Part shown: positions 6,703 through 8,351 of the stretch, in pieces
How the letters are laid out: every line of letters begins with the position of its first letter
Position numbering within the stretch: position 1 is the stretch's first letter
Assembly: GCA_902783795.1 (NCBI GenBank)
Contig: CACZSO010000055.1
Location: forward strand, 1 to 8,351
Source: an uncultured Eubacteriales bacterium
GTDB lineage: Bacteria > Bacillota > Clostridia > Lachnospirales > Lachnospiraceae
Length of the DNA stretch: 8,351 nt
Direction of reading: 5' to 3'
The notes under the pieces: generated by a model
What the model saw: only the letters and a program-made list of their open reading frames with translations
What the model was told of the DNA's origin: nothing
Database searches by the model: none
Made by a program: the position numbers and the translations under genes

Positions 6703-8054
6703 CTGTTTTTCTCCTTAAGGCAGGCTTCATAAAAATGTTCGGCAAAGGCAGGGTTCGCCAGGAAGTGGAAATGCGGATAACCGGCATATAAGGTATCCGT
6801 GGCAAAAACACAGTCCCAGGTCTTGCCCGATGTTTTTTCTGCCGTAAACCCATCCCCGGTAAAATCACTGTCCCAGTAGTGGAATTCATGGCCTGTGATC
6901 TTTTCTCCTTTATGAGCTAGCATATTGTCCGTTCTGGACGTCAATGTCACATAGCCAAAGCGGGTGAGTTTCCCGGTGTTGTAACTTTTCCCCGGAAGAA
7001 AACCTACCATCTTTTCCCCGGCGATCTCTTCCGTGAGATACATAAAGCCGCCGCATTCTGCGATACAGGGAAGTTTTCTTTCCAAAGCTTCCTTTACGGC
7101 CTTCATCATGGCTTTATTATCACTAAGTTCTTTTATATGCAGTTCCGGATAGCCGCCCCCCAGATACAGCCCCTGTATATTCTCAGGCAGGGTTTTGTCT
7201 TTCAGGGGACTGAAGGGAACGATCTCTGCTCCCATTTTCCGCAGCACGTCCAGACTGTCCTTATAGTAGAAGCAAAAGGCTGTATCCTGGGCCACCGCGA
7301 TCCTGACAGGCTCTTTTTTCTCAGGAACTGTCTTTTCTTCAAAAGATATCTCCGGTGCTTCTTCAGCCAGTGCCAGTATACCATCGATATCCAGGGAAGT
7401 TTCCGCCTGCTGAGCCAGCTGCTGCATCTTTTCTTTTAAGTCTGTCACTTCATCCGCCGTTACAAGCCCTAAATGGCGGCTTTCCAGGGTCACGCTCTTC
7501 ATCTCGGGCAAGAATCCCAGCGGCAGTACTTTTCCTTCAAAACGGCGCAAGATCTCCTTTTTAAGGCCTTGATAAGTCATGGCACTCACATGATTTAAGA
7601 TAACGCCCTTTATATGGCTGTCCGGCAGGAAGGTCAAAAACCCGTGAATAGCAGCCAGGACTGATAAGGCGGCGCCTTTTCCATTTACGATGAGTACCAC
7701 CGGACTGTCTGTCACCCTCGCCACATCGTAGGTACTGGTCTTTTCAGACGATAAGCTCATGCCGTCGTAAAATCCCATGACGCCTTCAATGATATTGATC
7801 TTACGTTGTTTCCCGTGCTCATATATCAGCTGTTTTACCGTATCATCGTCAAAAAAGAAAAGATCCAGGTTAGAGGATTCTGCACCGATGATATTGCGAT
7901 GGAACATAGGATCGATGTAGTCCGGCCCGCACTTAAAGGCGCCGCAGGAGATCTCCCTGTTTTTAAGGGCCTGCAAAAGCGCGCAGATGACTGTGGTCTT
8001 TCCGCTTCCGCTGCCGGTACCGGCTAAAACGATCCTGGGTATTCTTGCCTTCAT
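6699..8054 (-). CDS. cbiA: Cobyrinate a,c-diamide synthase CbiA, glutamine-hydrolysing
   Basis: CbiA amidates the c and a acetate side chains of cobyrinate using ATP and glutamine. The 451-residue protein has two domains. The N-terminal dethiobiotin-synthetase-like ATPase domain (about 1-240) shows the P-loop GTGSGSGKTT (12-21), KCGPDYIDPMFH (41-52) and EGVMGFYDG (90-98). The C-terminal class I (triad type) amidotransferase domain (about 250-445) shows GLYLGGGYPELH (295-306), AECGGFMYL (332-340) with the likely nucleophile Cys334, and GYPHFHFLANP (425-435) with the likely catalytic histidine at 428 or 430. CbiP is larger and does not share the KCGPDYIDP/GGGYPE pattern in this form; hydrogenobyrinate-type CobB of aerobes is the same family, but the neighbours favour the cobalt substrate. 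The ATG at 8054 overlaps the upstream stop (ATGA). GGAGG at 8059-8063 is only 4 bases away, a short spacing. Confidence 0.97.
   Translation of the reverse strand: MKARIPRIVLAGTGSGSGKTTVICALLQALKNREISCGAFKCGPDYIDPMFHRNIIGAESSNLDLFFFDDDTVKQLIYEHGKQRKINIIEGVMGFYDGMSLSSEKTSTYDVARVTDSPVVLIVNGKGAALSVLAAIHGFLTFLPDSHIKGVILNHVSAMTYQGLKKEILRRFEGKVLPLGFLPEMKSVTLESRHLGLVTADEVTDLKEKMQQLAQQAETSLDIDGILALAEEAPEISFEEKTVPEKKEPVRIAVAQDTAFCFYYKDSLDVLRKMGAEIVPFSPLKDKTLPENIQGLYLGGGYPELHIKELSDNKAMMKAVKEALERKLPCIAECGGFMYLTEEIAGEKMVGFLPGKSYNTGKLTRFGYVTLTSRTDNMLAHKGEKITGHEFHYWDSDFTGDGFTAEKTSGKTWDCVFATDTLYAGYPHFHFLANPAFAEHFYEACLKEKNR
6711..6716 (-). promoter_or_regulatory. Ribosome binding site of cbiC
   Basis: AAGGAG on the minus strand lies 8 bases before the cbiC ATG at 6702, inside the end of cbiA. 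It supports the start that overlaps the cbiA stop codon. Confidence 0.8.
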
Positions 8055-8351
8055 AAATCCTCCATAGAAAGAGATGCCAGCTGCTCCGGATCTTTGATGA
8101 CCGGGATGCCCTTTTCCCCTGCTTCCTTTAAAAGCCTGGCGTTCCCTTCTCCCAATGTCCCGTAGGACACGCCTGCATCGATCACCAGCCGGCAGGATAA
8201 GAGAAGCTTCCTGGCTTTTTCTATATCTTCCTCTGCCATAGGTTCAAAAGCCTTCGCCTTCACTACATAAGATGACAAGGCTTCTGCCACCGGGCAGTCC
8301 AGATCATTTTCATACAATACACCGGCCGCAAAAGGCAGTCCCTTTTTCTGC
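8051..8351 (-). CDS. C-terminal end of a probable corrinoid/iron-type ABC transporter ATPase (5' end beyond window)
   Basis: The frame is open to the window edge and gives 99 C-terminal residues; the ATPase core (Walker A, signature, Walker B) is not visible. The tail begins GLPFAAGVLYENDLDCPVAE and continues with SSYVVKAKAFEPMAEEDIEK, then VIDAGVSYGTLGEGNARLL. From memory, this matches the C-terminal extension of BtuD/FecE-type ABC ATPases in Clostridia, which are longer (about 400 residues) than the 250-residue core family. The proposed role is energising uptake of corrinoid, or possibly of a chelated metal, at the membrane. The call rests on recalled family resemblance plus the B12 context. 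The codon at 8317-8315 is a TTG, but nothing suggests a start there: it lies inside the conserved Gly-Val-Leu-Tyr-Glu-Asn stretch and the frame continues upstream. The stop overlaps the cbiA start as ATGA, implying co-translation with the pathway. Confidence 0.65.
   Translation of the reverse strand, partial: QKKGLPFAAGVLYENDLDCPVAEALSSYVVKAKAFEPMAEEDIEKARKLLLSCRLVIDAGVSYGTLGEGNARLLKEAGEKGIPVIKDPEQLASLSMEDL

Noticed and set aside
6671..6889. A minus-strand open frame of 72 codons spanning the cbiA/cbiC junction
   Set aside because: It is out of frame with both genes, shows no motif, and overlaps the conserved C-terminus of CbiA and the N-terminus of CbiC.
8051..8317. A complete 88-residue small protein beginning at TTG 8317
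   Set aside because: The frame stays open to the window edge and the TTG falls inside a conserved stretch, so this is the tail of a longer protein rather than a small gene.
1..8351. Cobalamin riboswitch, terminators, tRNA, CRISPR or insertion sequences
   Set aside because: The window is coding from end to end with gene junctions of at most three bases, and reading both strands showed no repeat array, transposase, inverted-repeat terminator or RNA gene.

Overview
The window is a single, tightly packed minus-strand operon for the anaerobic (early cobalt insertion) route of cobalamin (vitamin B12) corrin-ring synthesis. CbiG and CbiD are both present, there is no CobG-type oxygen-dependent enzyme, and CbiH is short. 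Together these point to the anaerobic pathway. The protein sequences, the strong GGAGG-type ribosome binding sites, the mixed ATG/GTG/TTG starts and the middling GC content suggest an anaerobic Clostridia member, probably Lachnospiraceae-like. That taxonomic call is an inference, because no marker gene is present.

Layout in the direction of transcription (high to low coordinates): the C-terminal end of a protein that looks like a BtuD/FecE-type ABC transporter ATPase with a C-terminal extension (8351-8051, cut by the window edge); cbiA (8054-6699); cbiC (6702-6079); cbiD (6075-4939); cbiF (4936-4181); cbiG (4184-3159); cbiH (3166-2435); a three-domain cbiJ-cbiE-cbiT fusion (2442-454); and the N-terminal half of cbiB/cobD (457-1, cut by the window edge). 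Every junction is an overlap of 4-8 bases or a gap of 2-3 bases. There is no intergenic space for a promoter, terminator, riboswitch or RNA gene, and the whole window is coding. The operon promoter, and any cobalamin riboswitch, would lie upstream beyond position 8351.

Working together, the enzymes cover nine consecutive steps: cobalt-precorrin-3 -> 4 (CbiH), -> 5A (CbiF), -> 5B (CbiG), -> 6A (CbiD), -> 6B (CbiJ domain), -> 7 (CbiT domain), -> 8 (CbiE domain), -> cobyrinate (CbiC), -> cobyrinate a,c-diamide (CbiA). CbiB later attaches the aminopropanol arm. Not in the window are the C20 methyltransferase CbiL, the cobalt chelatase (CbiK/CbiX), uroporphyrinogen-III methyltransferase, CbiP and the nucleotide-loop genes. 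They must be elsewhere if the pathway is complete.

I found no mobile element, CRISPR array, tRNA, rRNA or undescribed system. The points most worth a second look are the J-E-T triple fusion, the in-frame cbiC/cbiD junction separated only by a stop and one codon, the ABC ATPase tail coupled to cbiA, and two genes (cbiF, cbiH) whose ribosome binding sites place the start downstream of the longest reading frame.
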